Origin: an uncultured Muribaculaceae bacterium
Lineage (GTDB): Bacteria; Bacteroidota; Bacteroidia; Bacteroidales; Muribaculaceae
DNA length: 60,908 bases
Direction: 5' to 3'
Assembly: GCA_947632485.1 (NCBI GenBank)
Contig: CANRPJ010000016.1
Coordinates: 1 to 60,908 of the forward strand
Notes under the pieces: generated by a model
The model's database searches: none
Seen by the model: only the letters and a program-made list of their open reading frames with translations
Told to the model about the DNA's origin: nothing
Translations under genes and position numbers: made by a program
Part shown: positions 53,373-60,182 of the stretch, one piece after another
Position numbering within the stretch: the first letter of the stretch is position 1
Layout: every line of letters starts with the position of its first letter

Positions 53373-55505
53373 TTATATTTCTGTTATATCTAAGCTTTTA
53401 AAGTATTCGTATGTTGAGTTATAGAACGAAGGTTGACGTGTCGGGTCCTCGGGAAAGCCTTCCTGTGTCATGCGTGCGTTTCCTTCTGGGACACAGATTA
53501 CCATACCCTGGCGAGCACGTGTAAGGAGTACGCGGTATGCATTGAGCATGTATTTCTGTGTCTCAAGATTCTTTTCCGGAATCCATTGTGTTTTACCATT
53601 GAACTTCCAGAATGACCATTTCCCATTATCATAGCGCATATCGGCATCCCACAGAACACATGCGTAGTCTACTTCAAGACCTTGAACCTGTATCTCTGTC
53701 GCTGCTTCTTCGAGATAGTTAGATGATCTTACGTCAGTTTTATCCTCAAGAAACCAATGCACAGCATTGTCTTCGCTTTGAGGCAGAACATGTACCGCTA
53801 ATGGTTTGAAGCGGGCTGAAACTTTTGAAATGAGTATGCCAGTTTGTTGTGTGCCTCGAGCTTGTTGTCTAAGCCATGCGCGAGCTTTATCCATGCTGCG
53901 AGTTAGCACGATGGGATAGCCATGGCTAATTACGTTCTGATATAATTCTTTTGTATCCGACTTAAATGATAGCATGGAATGAACAAATGCAGATAATCTT
54001 TCAGCCCTGAATGACCGAAGGCTCACGCCAAGATGCAGCCTGTCGGAATATTCAACATTTGGATTATTCTTAAGCAATTCATTTACTTTGCCCTCGGCAT
54101 ATTCTGGGTCTGTCAATTTGTCGGAAATATAGACTTTCCAATGTGGGAAGCGATCATTGAGCGCAGTAATCCATTCTGATATGCCAGCTTCACCTGTATT
54201 TATTTCTTGACCACCTCCAATCAGACATACGATTGTAGCCCAGTCTTCTCGTTGATCAAGAGACCAAATAAGGAATGCGGCTTCCGACATAGGGAAATTT
54301 GCGACCTTAAGTTTATTACCGTATGTGCCACCTCGTTTCAGGTAATCAGCAATACGCTTACGTGTCCATGCTCGCTGAGCTTCGTCAAAAATAGCAATGT
54401 GTTCAACCTCACCATATCCGCTTTGCTGAAGTTTTATGGCTTTCTCCGGATCAATTTCGAGTTTGCCGTCAACCACCGGATTCCTGATTTTGGCGAGCAT
54501 ATTGTCTCTATATCGGTGAATGATTTGGATAAACTTGCTTACTTCTCGGCGTGAATCTGAAAGCTTTTTATTCTCTCCTTTATCTTTTGATTTCTTGTAG
54601 TTATCGCGCGCAAGAGCTTCTGTAAGTACGGCAACAAGTGGACCGTTCCCGGAAAGATAGACTGCTCCGTCTTCTTCATTTAAAGTCCCGTCTTCTTGAT
54701 AAGATTGTTTTACAGCAACATCAAGTCCGACCAATGTTTTACCTGCTCCGGGTACACCCGTTACAAAGCAGATACTCTTCTCGCCATTTCTTTTTGAGCG
54801 ATTAATTACATCAAGTATATATGCTATGGTTACATCGGTTGTGACTTTATCGGCCTCATGTCTGGTGATTTCCTCAACCGAATGATTTTCGTAGAGAGAA
54901 CGAGCTGCTTCAATGATGGTTGGAGTAGGTGTATATGGGCTAATAATCCAATCCTTTATTGTTCTTGGTGTGGTTGCGCCTGCGTGTTGTAGGACTTTTT
55001 CTATAAGATTCTGCAACCCATTACTACCAGTAATAAGAGGATTAAAAATGGAGTCGTTATATACCGATGGCGTGAAAGAACTTGAAGAAGTATTGTGTTT
55101 AGTCGGAATTAAGATTGGCACGATAATACGATCGTGGCTGTAGCGATGGAAATTTTTTAAGTCAAGAGCATAGTCCATCACTTGCTCTACGTCGGACTGT
55201 AATGCATCTTTTTGTCCGACCTTGAATTCAAGGCAAAATATGATACCTCGTAAGAGTAAAACAACATCGATTCTTTTCCCTAATCGAGGAATATCATACT
55301 CAAAGATTATCTCTGCTTCTTCATTTTTCCATGGGGAAAGAACTTTCTGTAACAGACCAATTTCCCCAATCCAAGCTTCATCAGTTGTAGTCAATGTCTG
55401 TCCGTGAAACGCATCGTGGATGTGTCCTAGGATAGAATAAGGGTCGGCCTCAATAAATGAGTTGAAACCCGCCCTAAACAGGCACCTATTTGTTTTATTC
55501 GTCAT
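53373..55505 (-). CDS. PD-(D/E)xK nuclease-DUF2075 P-loop ATPase/helicase
   Basis: 710 residues. The N-terminus has a PD-(D/E)xK pattern (Asp about 80, Glu 93, Lys 95 in CLEFKVG). Walker A GVPGAGKT is at about 250-257 and Walker B IFDEAQR at about 372-378. The C-terminal helicase-like motif (AYRVLLTRARQG) is like superfamily 1 helicases. DUF2075 proteins are found in defence regions, but I do not recall a described mechanism. Linked to the GIY-YIG/DUF4357 gene. Its last 133 codons are duplicated at 31048-31440. Confidence 0.85.
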   Translation of the reverse strand: MTNKTNRCLFRAGFNSFIEADPYSILGHIHDAFHGQTLTTTDEAWIGEIGLLQKVLSPWKNEEAEIIFEYDIPRLGKRIDVVLLLRGIIFCLEFKVGQKDALQSDVEQVMDYALDLKNFHRYSHDRIIVPILIPTKHNTSSSSFTPSVYNDSIFNPLITGSNGLQNLIEKVLQHAGATTPRTIKDWIISPYTPTPTIIEAARSLYENHSVEEITRHEADKVTTDVTIAYILDVINRSKRNGEKSICFVTGVPGAGKTLVGLDVAVKQSYQEDGTLNEEDGAVYLSGNGPLVAVLTEALARDNYKKSKDKGENKKLSDSRREVSKFIQIIHRYRDNMLAKIRNPVVDGKLEIDPEKAIKLQQSGYGEVEHIAIFDEAQRAWTRKRIADYLKRGGTYGNKLKVANFPMSEAAFLIWSLDQREDWATIVCLIGGGQEINTGEAGISEWITALNDRFPHWKVYISDKLTDPEYAEGKVNELLKNNPNVEYSDRLHLGVSLRSFRAERLSAFVHSMLSFKSDTKELYQNVISHGYPIVLTRSMDKARAWLRQQARGTQQTGILISKVSARFKPLAVHVLPQSEDNAVHWFLEDKTDVRSSNYLEEAATEIQVQGLEVDYACVLWDADMRYDNGKWSFWKFNGKTQWIPEKNLETQKYMLNAYRVLLTRARQGMVICVPEGNARMTQEGFPEDPTRQPSFYNSTYEYFKSLDITEI
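53406..53765. repeat. 360-bp direct repeat, right copy
   Basis: Partner of 31081-31440. It lies inside the intact DUF2075 gene, 22325 bp from the left copy, in the same orientation. Confidence 0.9.
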
Positions 55506-55533
55506 TTACAACTGAATTAAAAGCTTTATACTA

Positions 55534-55541
55534 CAAAATTA
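55534..55541 (-). promoter_or_regulatory. -7 box of the DUF2075/GIY-YIG operon
   Basis: TAATTTTG on the minus strand, about 29 nt before the ATG at 55505. No strong -33 element is visible. Confidence 0.45.
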
Positions 55542-55738
55542 CGAAAAATTCTTATAGTTACCTGTCTTTAACTGCACGTCACTTGCCGATGCAGAAGTGG
55601 TTAACTTGTTGAATTACAAAAGAGTATAAATCAAATCCGTACAAGGTTCGTACATTTTCCCTGTTTGTAAGTTGTTAACTTTCTGCAACTTAATACATTA
55701 CAAGCCGCATTTGCCAAACCGACAACAGTGACTCAGTG

Positions 55739-55769
55739 CAAAGTTAGTGATAATCTCCCGAATATCAAA
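55739..55769 (-). promoter_or_regulatory. Second minus-strand promoter in the DUF2075 upstream region
   Basis: TTTG (55766-55769) and TAACTTTG (55739-55746) with 19-bp spacing, a full match. The predicted start is near 55733, 228 nt before the DUF2075 ATG. It would give a long leader or a separate small RNA in the 55506-55856 gap, which otherwise holds no gene. Confidence 0.5.
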
Positions 55770-55856
55770 ACAATATCAAAATTTTAACACTCTCTGCTAT
55801 GCGATATGCCGTACAAAACCAGTGAAAAAAGGCTCATTTCAAATCTCTGCTCACAG

Positions 55857-56861
55857 TTACTCCGATTCTCTGATAAATCGGGTTATTCGCTCGTTGACGA
55901 TTCGGGTGTAGTTGCGTTTCGCTTTTTCGGGGAGATAGCTTTGGGCTATGAGATTTAATGCACCCTCCGGTATTGACATGTACTTGTTGAGAATTTTATC
56001 CATACGTCTTTTTACCAAGCCGATCTTGTTGCCAAACCTCTCAAAATCCATACGGCATGGATGTCCTGTTCGTTCAAACACGTCGCTTTTCTCAATGTCA
56101 GGTGATAGGCCTCCGTCAAGACAAAGATCATCCCCGTTGACATGGAGACTGGTGTTCAGAAGGTCGTATGCCGGAGCTAAACGATAATCCTGCCCATTCA
56201 ATATGAGAGAGAAGTTTTTGAGGTGAGCATCACCATTGGCGAATATATAGTTGAAAACCACCAGTTCAAAAAAACGCTCCATATCTACCATCCATGCAGC
56301 GACATTCTTTCTAATCGCTTTGGCAATATCCTCATAGCTGCCGTTATATTTGAAATGGAGTCCTGCAGTCTGCTCATTCTTGCCGATTAATGAGGCAAAG
56401 TCTTCCATCAGTAGTTTTGAACCGTCGGGCATAATGTCGAAACGACGTGTGATGTAAACAGGCTCTCCTTTTGGAGTAAAGCATAATCCGTTTGCCGCAG
56501 TTTGGATGCCATAGACCTGCGATGCTATCTGCATTGTCAGATTTTCATTGGCAGGAATAAGTTTGCGGTCACGCAGCGTTTTATCCCAAGGCGCAGGTTT
56601 TAGTATATGCGTTGAGCGTTCATTATCTCCTGAAATTCTAATTTCGCCAGATTTGATTATTGCTGGAAACTTCTCTTGTACCCCAGAGACAGATATTCGG
56701 TGCATCGCCTCGGCAATCTCACCGATATTTCTAAACTCATCAATATTAAAATTGAGTATTGGATTTACCCTTGCTCCATCAAAGAGCGTTTTTATTGCTT
56801 TGGGGCTATATGTGTTAAATCCTTCCACAAGTAGAGAGGGGCAATTTTTAATTCCAGTCAT
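55857..56861 (-). CDS. HipT-like kinase (HipA C-terminal domain)
   Basis: 334 residues. HipA-family Ser/Thr kinase core: GVQEKFPAIIKSGEIR, THILKPAPWDK, VYGIQTAANGL, RRFDIMPDGSKLLMEDFASL and the catalytic NGDAHLKNFSL (Asp, Asn). The N-terminal subdomain of classic HipA is missing and encoded by the separate upstream gene, which overlaps by 14 nt. This three-gene hipB-hipS-hipT order matches the HipBST system, in which HipT phosphorylates a tRNA synthetase and HipS is the antitoxin. Confidence 0.8.
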   Translation of the reverse strand: MTGIKNCPSLLVEGFNTYSPKAIKTLFDGARVNPILNFNIDEFRNIGEIAEAMHRISVSGVQEKFPAIIKSGEIRISGDNERSTHILKPAPWDKTLRDRKLIPANENLTMQIASQVYGIQTAANGLCFTPKGEPVYITRRFDIMPDGSKLLMEDFASLIGKNEQTAGLHFKYNGSYEDIAKAIRKNVAAWMVDMERFFELVVFNYIFANGDAHLKNFSLILNGQDYRLAPAYDLLNTSLHVNGDDLCLDGGLSPDIEKSDVFERTGHPCRMDFERFGNKIGLVKRRMDKILNKYMSIPEGALNLIAQSYLPEKAKRNYTRIVNERITRFIRESE

Positions 56862-57183
56862 TATTAATCCTCCTTACATTTACTGCTCCGATGAAGTCCT
56901 TGTCTGCCATTGCATCAAGCAGCCCAAAAGAATCATTCTCATCAATCCTCAGTGAACGGCATATAACCTTGCGATTGGCACCTTCGGGAAGCATATTAGA
57001 GAAAAATGGGAAAAGGTATTCAGAATTATATGCGGTGCTTTGCTTAGGCAAAGTCACTGAAATTGGAGGCATTTTTGAATTAAGATAATCTTCCGTGTAT
57101 TGGAATGTATAGCCCGTTCCGGGATGTTTCTCTGTAAGAATCCCGGCTTCTATATCATTGTAATATACTGACAACTCTCTCAT
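56848..57183 (-). CDS. HipS-like protein (HipA N-terminal domain)
   Basis: 111 residues. It matches the N-terminal HipA subdomain (VYYNDIEAGILTE, ISVTLPKQSTAYNS, FPFFSNMLPEGANRKVICRSL). As a stand-alone product between an HTH gene and a HipA core it corresponds to HipS, the antitoxin in E. coli HipBST. Starts 13 nt after the hipB stop. Confidence 0.8.
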   Translation of the reverse strand: MRELSVYYNDIEAGILTEKHPGTGYTFQYTEDYLNSKMPPISVTLPKQSTAYNSEYLFPFFSNMLPEGANRKVICRSLRIDENDSFGLLDAMADKDFIGAVNVRRINNDWN

Positions 57184-57196
57184 CTTTCAATGGGAA

Positions 57197-57397
57197 TTAC
57201 ATAGTCTGTCTTACTCGATAATCAATTTCAATACCCAGTACTTCAAGAATCTTCTTTACTGTGGTAAGTGCGGGATTTCCTTTACCTCGCTCAATATCCT
57301 TGATTGTGGCGAGTCCGACCTGCGCCATTTCAGCGAGATCCTGTTGTGTGAGGGAAAGCATTTCCCGTCGTCGTTTCATTATATCTTTTAGCTCCAT
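57197..57397 (-). CDS. HipB-like XRE family regulator
   Basis: 66 residues from the ATG at 57397. Helix-turn-helix MKRRREMLSLTQQDLAEMAQ and VGLATIKDIERGKGNPALTTVKKILEVLGIE. The upstream in-frame extension to 57472 contains the promoter and was rejected. HipB binds its operators and represses its own operon. Two TATGTCATA-type sites flank the promoter. Confidence 0.85.
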   Translation of the reverse strand: MELKDIMKRRREMLSLTQQDLAEMAQVGLATIKDIERGKGNPALTTVKKILEVLGIEIDYRVRQTM

Positions 57398-57399
57398 AG

Positions 57400-57408
57400 T
57401 ATGACATA
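57400..57408. promoter_or_regulatory. HipB operator site 1
   Basis: TATGACATA, reverse complement of the core of site 2, lies 3 nt from the hipB start codon, downstream of the predicted transcription start. Confidence 0.45.
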
Positions 57409-57421
57409 ATAAACTTTTGTG

Positions 57422-57453
57422 CAAAGTTAATAAGAAAATCTGATAAAACCAAA
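57422..57453 (-). promoter_or_regulatory. Promoter of the hipBST-like operon
   Basis: TTTG (57450-57453) and TAACTTTG (57422-57429) on the minus strand with 20-bp spacing, a full consensus. The predicted start is near 57416, about 20 nt before the ATG at 57397. Confidence 0.7.
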
Positions 57454-57523
57454 TAAAAGTACGATAAAGCATACTTTTGTTGCAAAACTTGAAATAAGCG
57501 ATTAAAAAAAGGCATAAAAGTAT

Positions 57524-57536
57524 GGTATGTCATACC
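57524..57536. promoter_or_regulatory. HipB operator site 2
   Basis: Perfect 13-bp palindrome GGTATGTCATACC. Its TATGTCATA core recurs as the reverse complement at 57400-57408, 126 bp away, placing the promoter between two operators. This site also lies upstream of the small RNA promoter at 57582. Confidence 0.5.
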
Positions 57537-57581
57537 TGTAATGGCGTTGGTGAGAAAAAATATATGAGAAGATAAGAATTA

Positions 57582-57613
57582 TTTGGTGGAAATGTGAAAA
57601 AGTATTAACTTTG
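57582..57613 (+). promoter_or_regulatory. Consensus promoter of candidate small RNA 2
   Basis: TTTG (57582-57585) and TAACTTTG (57606-57613), 20-bp spacing. The predicted start is near 57620. Confidence 0.7.
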
Positions 57614-57636
57614 CACCCACTAAAATTCTGAAACAA

Positions 57637-57789
57637 ATGTTTAGACAGCATTATAGCATATCAATACTTCCTTGCATTCCGGGCACAAAACCCTCAGAAA
57701 GCATGACTTGTGTGCTGTCAAAAATCACAAAATCATTAAGCGGACATTTCCGACTGCGTTGTTTCAGTAGGTTAACAGATATAAGTTAG
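57637..57789 (+). CDS. Possible small protein, 50 aa, inside small RNA 2
   Basis: An ATG about 17 nt after the predicted start opens a 50-codon frame ending with TAG. The product is Ser/Cys/Arg-rich (MFRQHYSISILPCIPG...). It has no recognised similarity and no membrane helix. The frame could be chance; it is listed because it lies well within a strongly promoted transcript. Confidence 0.2.
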   Translation: MFRQHYSISILPCIPGTKPSESMTCVLSKITKSLSGHFRLRCFSRLTDIS

Positions 57790-57817
57790 ACGTCAAAACT
57801 GACGAACTGAGATATAC

Positions 57818-57863
57818 CGACTGTCGGAAAGTCCTAACCAAACTTCCCGACAGTCGTTTTTTT
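57818..57863 (+). terminator. Terminator of candidate small RNA 2
   Basis: A 10-bp perfect stem with a 19-nt loop, then TTTTTTT. Confidence 0.75.
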
Positions 57864-57967
57864 GTATCCATATTGGTCATTAACCTTCTCCACCACGATT
57901 AGCTGCGGATACAAGAATCATATACGTTTCAAAATCAAGCACTAAGGTGCATTAACTCAATTAGATT

Positions 57968-58753
57968 ATGAAAATTCAATACGCATCTGATTTACATCTG
58001 GAGTTTCATGAAAACAGCAGATGGCTTAAAGATAATCCATTACTCCCTGTCGGCGACATACTTGTGCTTGCCGGTGACATCGGTTATCTCGGTGATGAAA
58101 ACTATGACCGCCATTCTTTTTGGGATTGGTGTGCAGAGAACTTCCGCCAAACCATAGTGATTCCCGGAAATCACGAACTCTACAAGAGTTTCGACATCAA
58201 TGACCTTCATGAAGGCTGGCAACTTGACATTCGCCCTAATGTCAAGGCTGTCTATAATTGTGTAATTCCCCTCATTGATGATATTCACTTGATAGCCTCT
58301 ACACTTTGGGCGAAGATTCCTCCTTACGAGGAATATCAAACGGAACGAGGCGTAACAGATTTCCACAGAATCCGCAACGGACAATTCCGGCTTTCCGCTC
58401 AGCGATTCAACCAGGAACATGAAACATGTCGGGAATTCATAGAGCGCAGTGTTGATGCCAGCAAAGCCAAGCATATTATTGTCGCCACACATCATGTGCC
58501 ATCTTATGAGCTTATGGCAGAGGAATTCAAAGGAAGTCCAATAAACGGGGCATTTACAGTGGAGCTTGGCAACTATATAGCAGACAGTCGAATCGACTAT
58601 TGGATATATGGTCATTCCCATCGAAATATAAACAAAACAATTGGCAACACCCGGTGTATATGCAATCAGCTTGGCTACACTTTTCATGGTGAGCAACGCA
58701 GTTTCCGCCGGGATGCCACAATAGTAATAGAAGATAATGAACTACAAATTTGA
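57968..58753 (+). CDS. Calcineurin-like metallophosphoesterase
   Basis: 261 residues. Metallophosphatase motifs are SDLHLEF (Asp, His), LAGDIGYLGD (Asp), PGNHELY (Asn, His), VATHHVPSYEL and YGHSHRNINKT. It is a soluble enzyme, probably a phosphodiesterase or nucleotide phosphatase. It overlaps the next phosphoesterase by 17 nt. The pair is expressed from an unidentified promoter after small RNA 2. Confidence 0.9.
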   Translation: MKIQYASDLHLEFHENSRWLKDNPLLPVGDILVLAGDIGYLGDENYDRHSFWDWCAENFRQTIVIPGNHELYKSFDINDLHEGWQLDIRPNVKAVYNCVIPLIDDIHLIASTLWAKIPPYEEYQTERGVTDFHRIRNGQFRLSAQRFNQEHETCREFIERSVDASKAKHIIVATHHVPSYELMAEEFKGSPINGAFTVELGNYIADSRIDYWIYGHSHRNINKTIGNTRCICNQLGYTFHGEQRSFRRDATIVIEDNELQI

Positions 58754-59318
58754 CGGGGATAAGGTGTTCTTTACATCTGACACCCATTTCAATCATACGA
58801 ATATCATACAATACTGTCAGCGTCCATTCAAGAATACCGACGAGATGAATGAGGTTATTATCGCCAATTGGAATAGTGTTGTTGGGAAAGACGATACGAT
58901 TTTTCATCTCGGAGACTTTTGCCTTGGTGGATCTGCGGAGTGGAGCAAAATACTTGACCGACTAAACGGCAAGATATATCTGATTCTCGGTAATCACGAC
59001 CTGAACAACATCAGGCAAGGATTTATCGAAAGATTCGAGCATGTTGCCATGTCGATGCGCATTGAGATAGGAAAAAAGAAAATCTACCTCAGCCACTATC
59101 CATATCTTTGCTTCGAAGGAGGATATAAGGATGATGTCTGGCAGTTGTTCGGACACGTCCACACTCGCCCCTCTAACACTGGCATTGATGCCGCTCGTCT
59201 CCAGTACCTATATCCGACCCAACTTGATGTCGGAGTTGACAACAACAATTTCACTCCGATGTCATTCGAGCAAGTCAGGGCAAAAATCCTTAAGCAGATT
59301 GAAACAGCAAAGAAATAA
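58737..59318 (+). CDS. Metallophosphoesterase, short form
   Basis: 193 residues. Motifs are TSDTHFNHTNII, HLGDFCLGG, LGNHDLNN, SHYPYLCFEG and FGHVHTRPS. It belongs to a different subfamily from the upstream enzyme. The 17-nt overlap implies translational coupling. Tandem phosphoesterases of this kind occur in accessory regions; the substrate is unknown. Confidence 0.9.
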   Translation: MNYKFDGDKVFFTSDTHFNHTNIIQYCQRPFKNTDEMNEVIIANWNSVVGKDDTIFHLGDFCLGGSAEWSKILDRLNGKIYLILGNHDLNNIRQGFIERFEHVAMSMRIEIGKKKIYLSHYPYLCFEGGYKDDVWQLFGHVHTRPSNTGIDAARLQYLYPTQLDVGVDNNNFTPMSFEQVRAKILKQIETAKK

Positions 59319-59327
59319 AATTATATA

Positions 59328-59360
59328 AACGCTCCAAACCACTGTGCTTGGAGCGTTTTA
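59328..59360. terminator. Terminator after the phosphoesterases
   Basis: A perfect 10-bp stem AACGCTCCAA (59328-59337) and TTGGAGCGTT (59348-59357), then TTTA. It is shared with the convergent gene at 59383. Confidence 0.75.
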
Positions 59361-59382
59361 GTTAATGATTGTCAATGATATA

Positions 59383-60120
59383 TCAGATATTCCAATACTT
59401 TACGCGGAAATTAGCTAAGGAGTCGAATATCTCGTGCAAATCCATATCCATATATGGAGAGTCGGGCTGTTCTACGCCTTCAAATACTTTTCTTCCTGCA
59501 TACTCTCCATTTGGTTCCACATAACGATTCTGTATGTCTATCACCTCTATTACCTTACCCTTATAGCATCCGAGTATATGCGTGGCGACATCAAACTTTT
59601 CATCTTTGATTGGCCAAAACATTCTTGTGCAATCATATAGACTGGTGCGGAATAAGGAATTGCGGCGGTCATTATTCAGCATTGCCTCGTAAGAGTTCTT
59701 TATATTGACAAATATAAGCCTGTCAGTTGAGTTTGCAGACAATAGTTCCTTTCTTTTCCTCTCCTTATCAAGCTGAGCGTAGAGTGCCGGGCGGAGTTTT
59801 CGATTGTATTCTTCATTCTCTCTTATCTTTGGAGAATCAGGAGGTATGATTTCATAATCTCCATCCAACCCGTGACGGTGCTTTCTTTCGGTCTTAGGCA
59901 TGTTGGCGTAATGGGCTTCTAACAACAGACTAACTTCGTCACGTGTTATTTCTCCCTTTACGTTTCTGATAGCCAAATCAAGCAGAAACGCAGAAACTTT
60001 CAGTTCAGCAGCTCCTTGCAGCCCAATACTGATTAGCCACGAATCAGCCTTCTCCTTAATTTCTGGGTTATCGATATGTGATAACTCTACAAGCTCCTTA
60101 TATTTTTCTTCGTATTTCAT
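59383..60120 (-). CDS. VbhA-like antitoxin-domain protein
   Basis: 245 residues. The N-terminal about 70 residues (SWLISIGLQGAAELKVSAFLL, IRNVKGEITRDEVSLLLEAHY) resemble the VbhA/Fic-inhibitor antitoxin domain. The inhibitory motif reads SIGLQG, with Gln in place of the usual Glu. The rest (from about residue 130: RLIFVNIKNSYEAML, ATHILGCYKGKVIEVIDI) is a separate domain that I do not firmly recognise. It might be an antitoxin for a Fic protein elsewhere, but no Fic gene is adjacent. It precedes an HNH nuclease gene on the same strand. Confidence 0.55.
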   Translation of the reverse strand: MKYEEKYKELVELSHIDNPEIKEKADSWLISIGLQGAAELKVSAFLLDLAIRNVKGEITRDEVSLLLEAHYANMPKTERKHRHGLDGDYEIIPPDSPKIRENEEYNRKLRPALYAQLDKERKRKELLSANSTDRLIFVNIKNSYEAMLNNDRRNSLFRTSLYDCTRMFWPIKDEKFDVATHILGCYKGKVIEVIDIQNRYVEPNGEYAGRKVFEGVEQPDSPYMDMDLHEIFDSLANFRVKYWNI

Positions 60121-60182
60121 GTTTTGTCTCCTAATGTCCTAATATTACTTATTTTTATATGAGTGATACCTTAATAATAAAG

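Larger units (their letters stand above)
57620..57863 (+). ncRNA. Candidate small RNA, about 244 nt
   Basis: Bounded by the consensus promoter at 57582-57613 and a terminator with a 10-bp stem (57818-57827 with 57847-57856, CGACTGTCGG/CCGACAGTCG) and TTTTTTT. A CGTCA/TGACG hairpin lies near 57790-57805. The family is not recognised. It lies between the divergent hipB gene and the phosphoesterase genes. An alternative is an mRNA for the 50-residue frame at 57637-57789. Confidence 0.5.

Noticed and set aside
58040..58696. 218-residue minus-strand open frame
   Set aside because: Shadow of the metallophosphoesterase.
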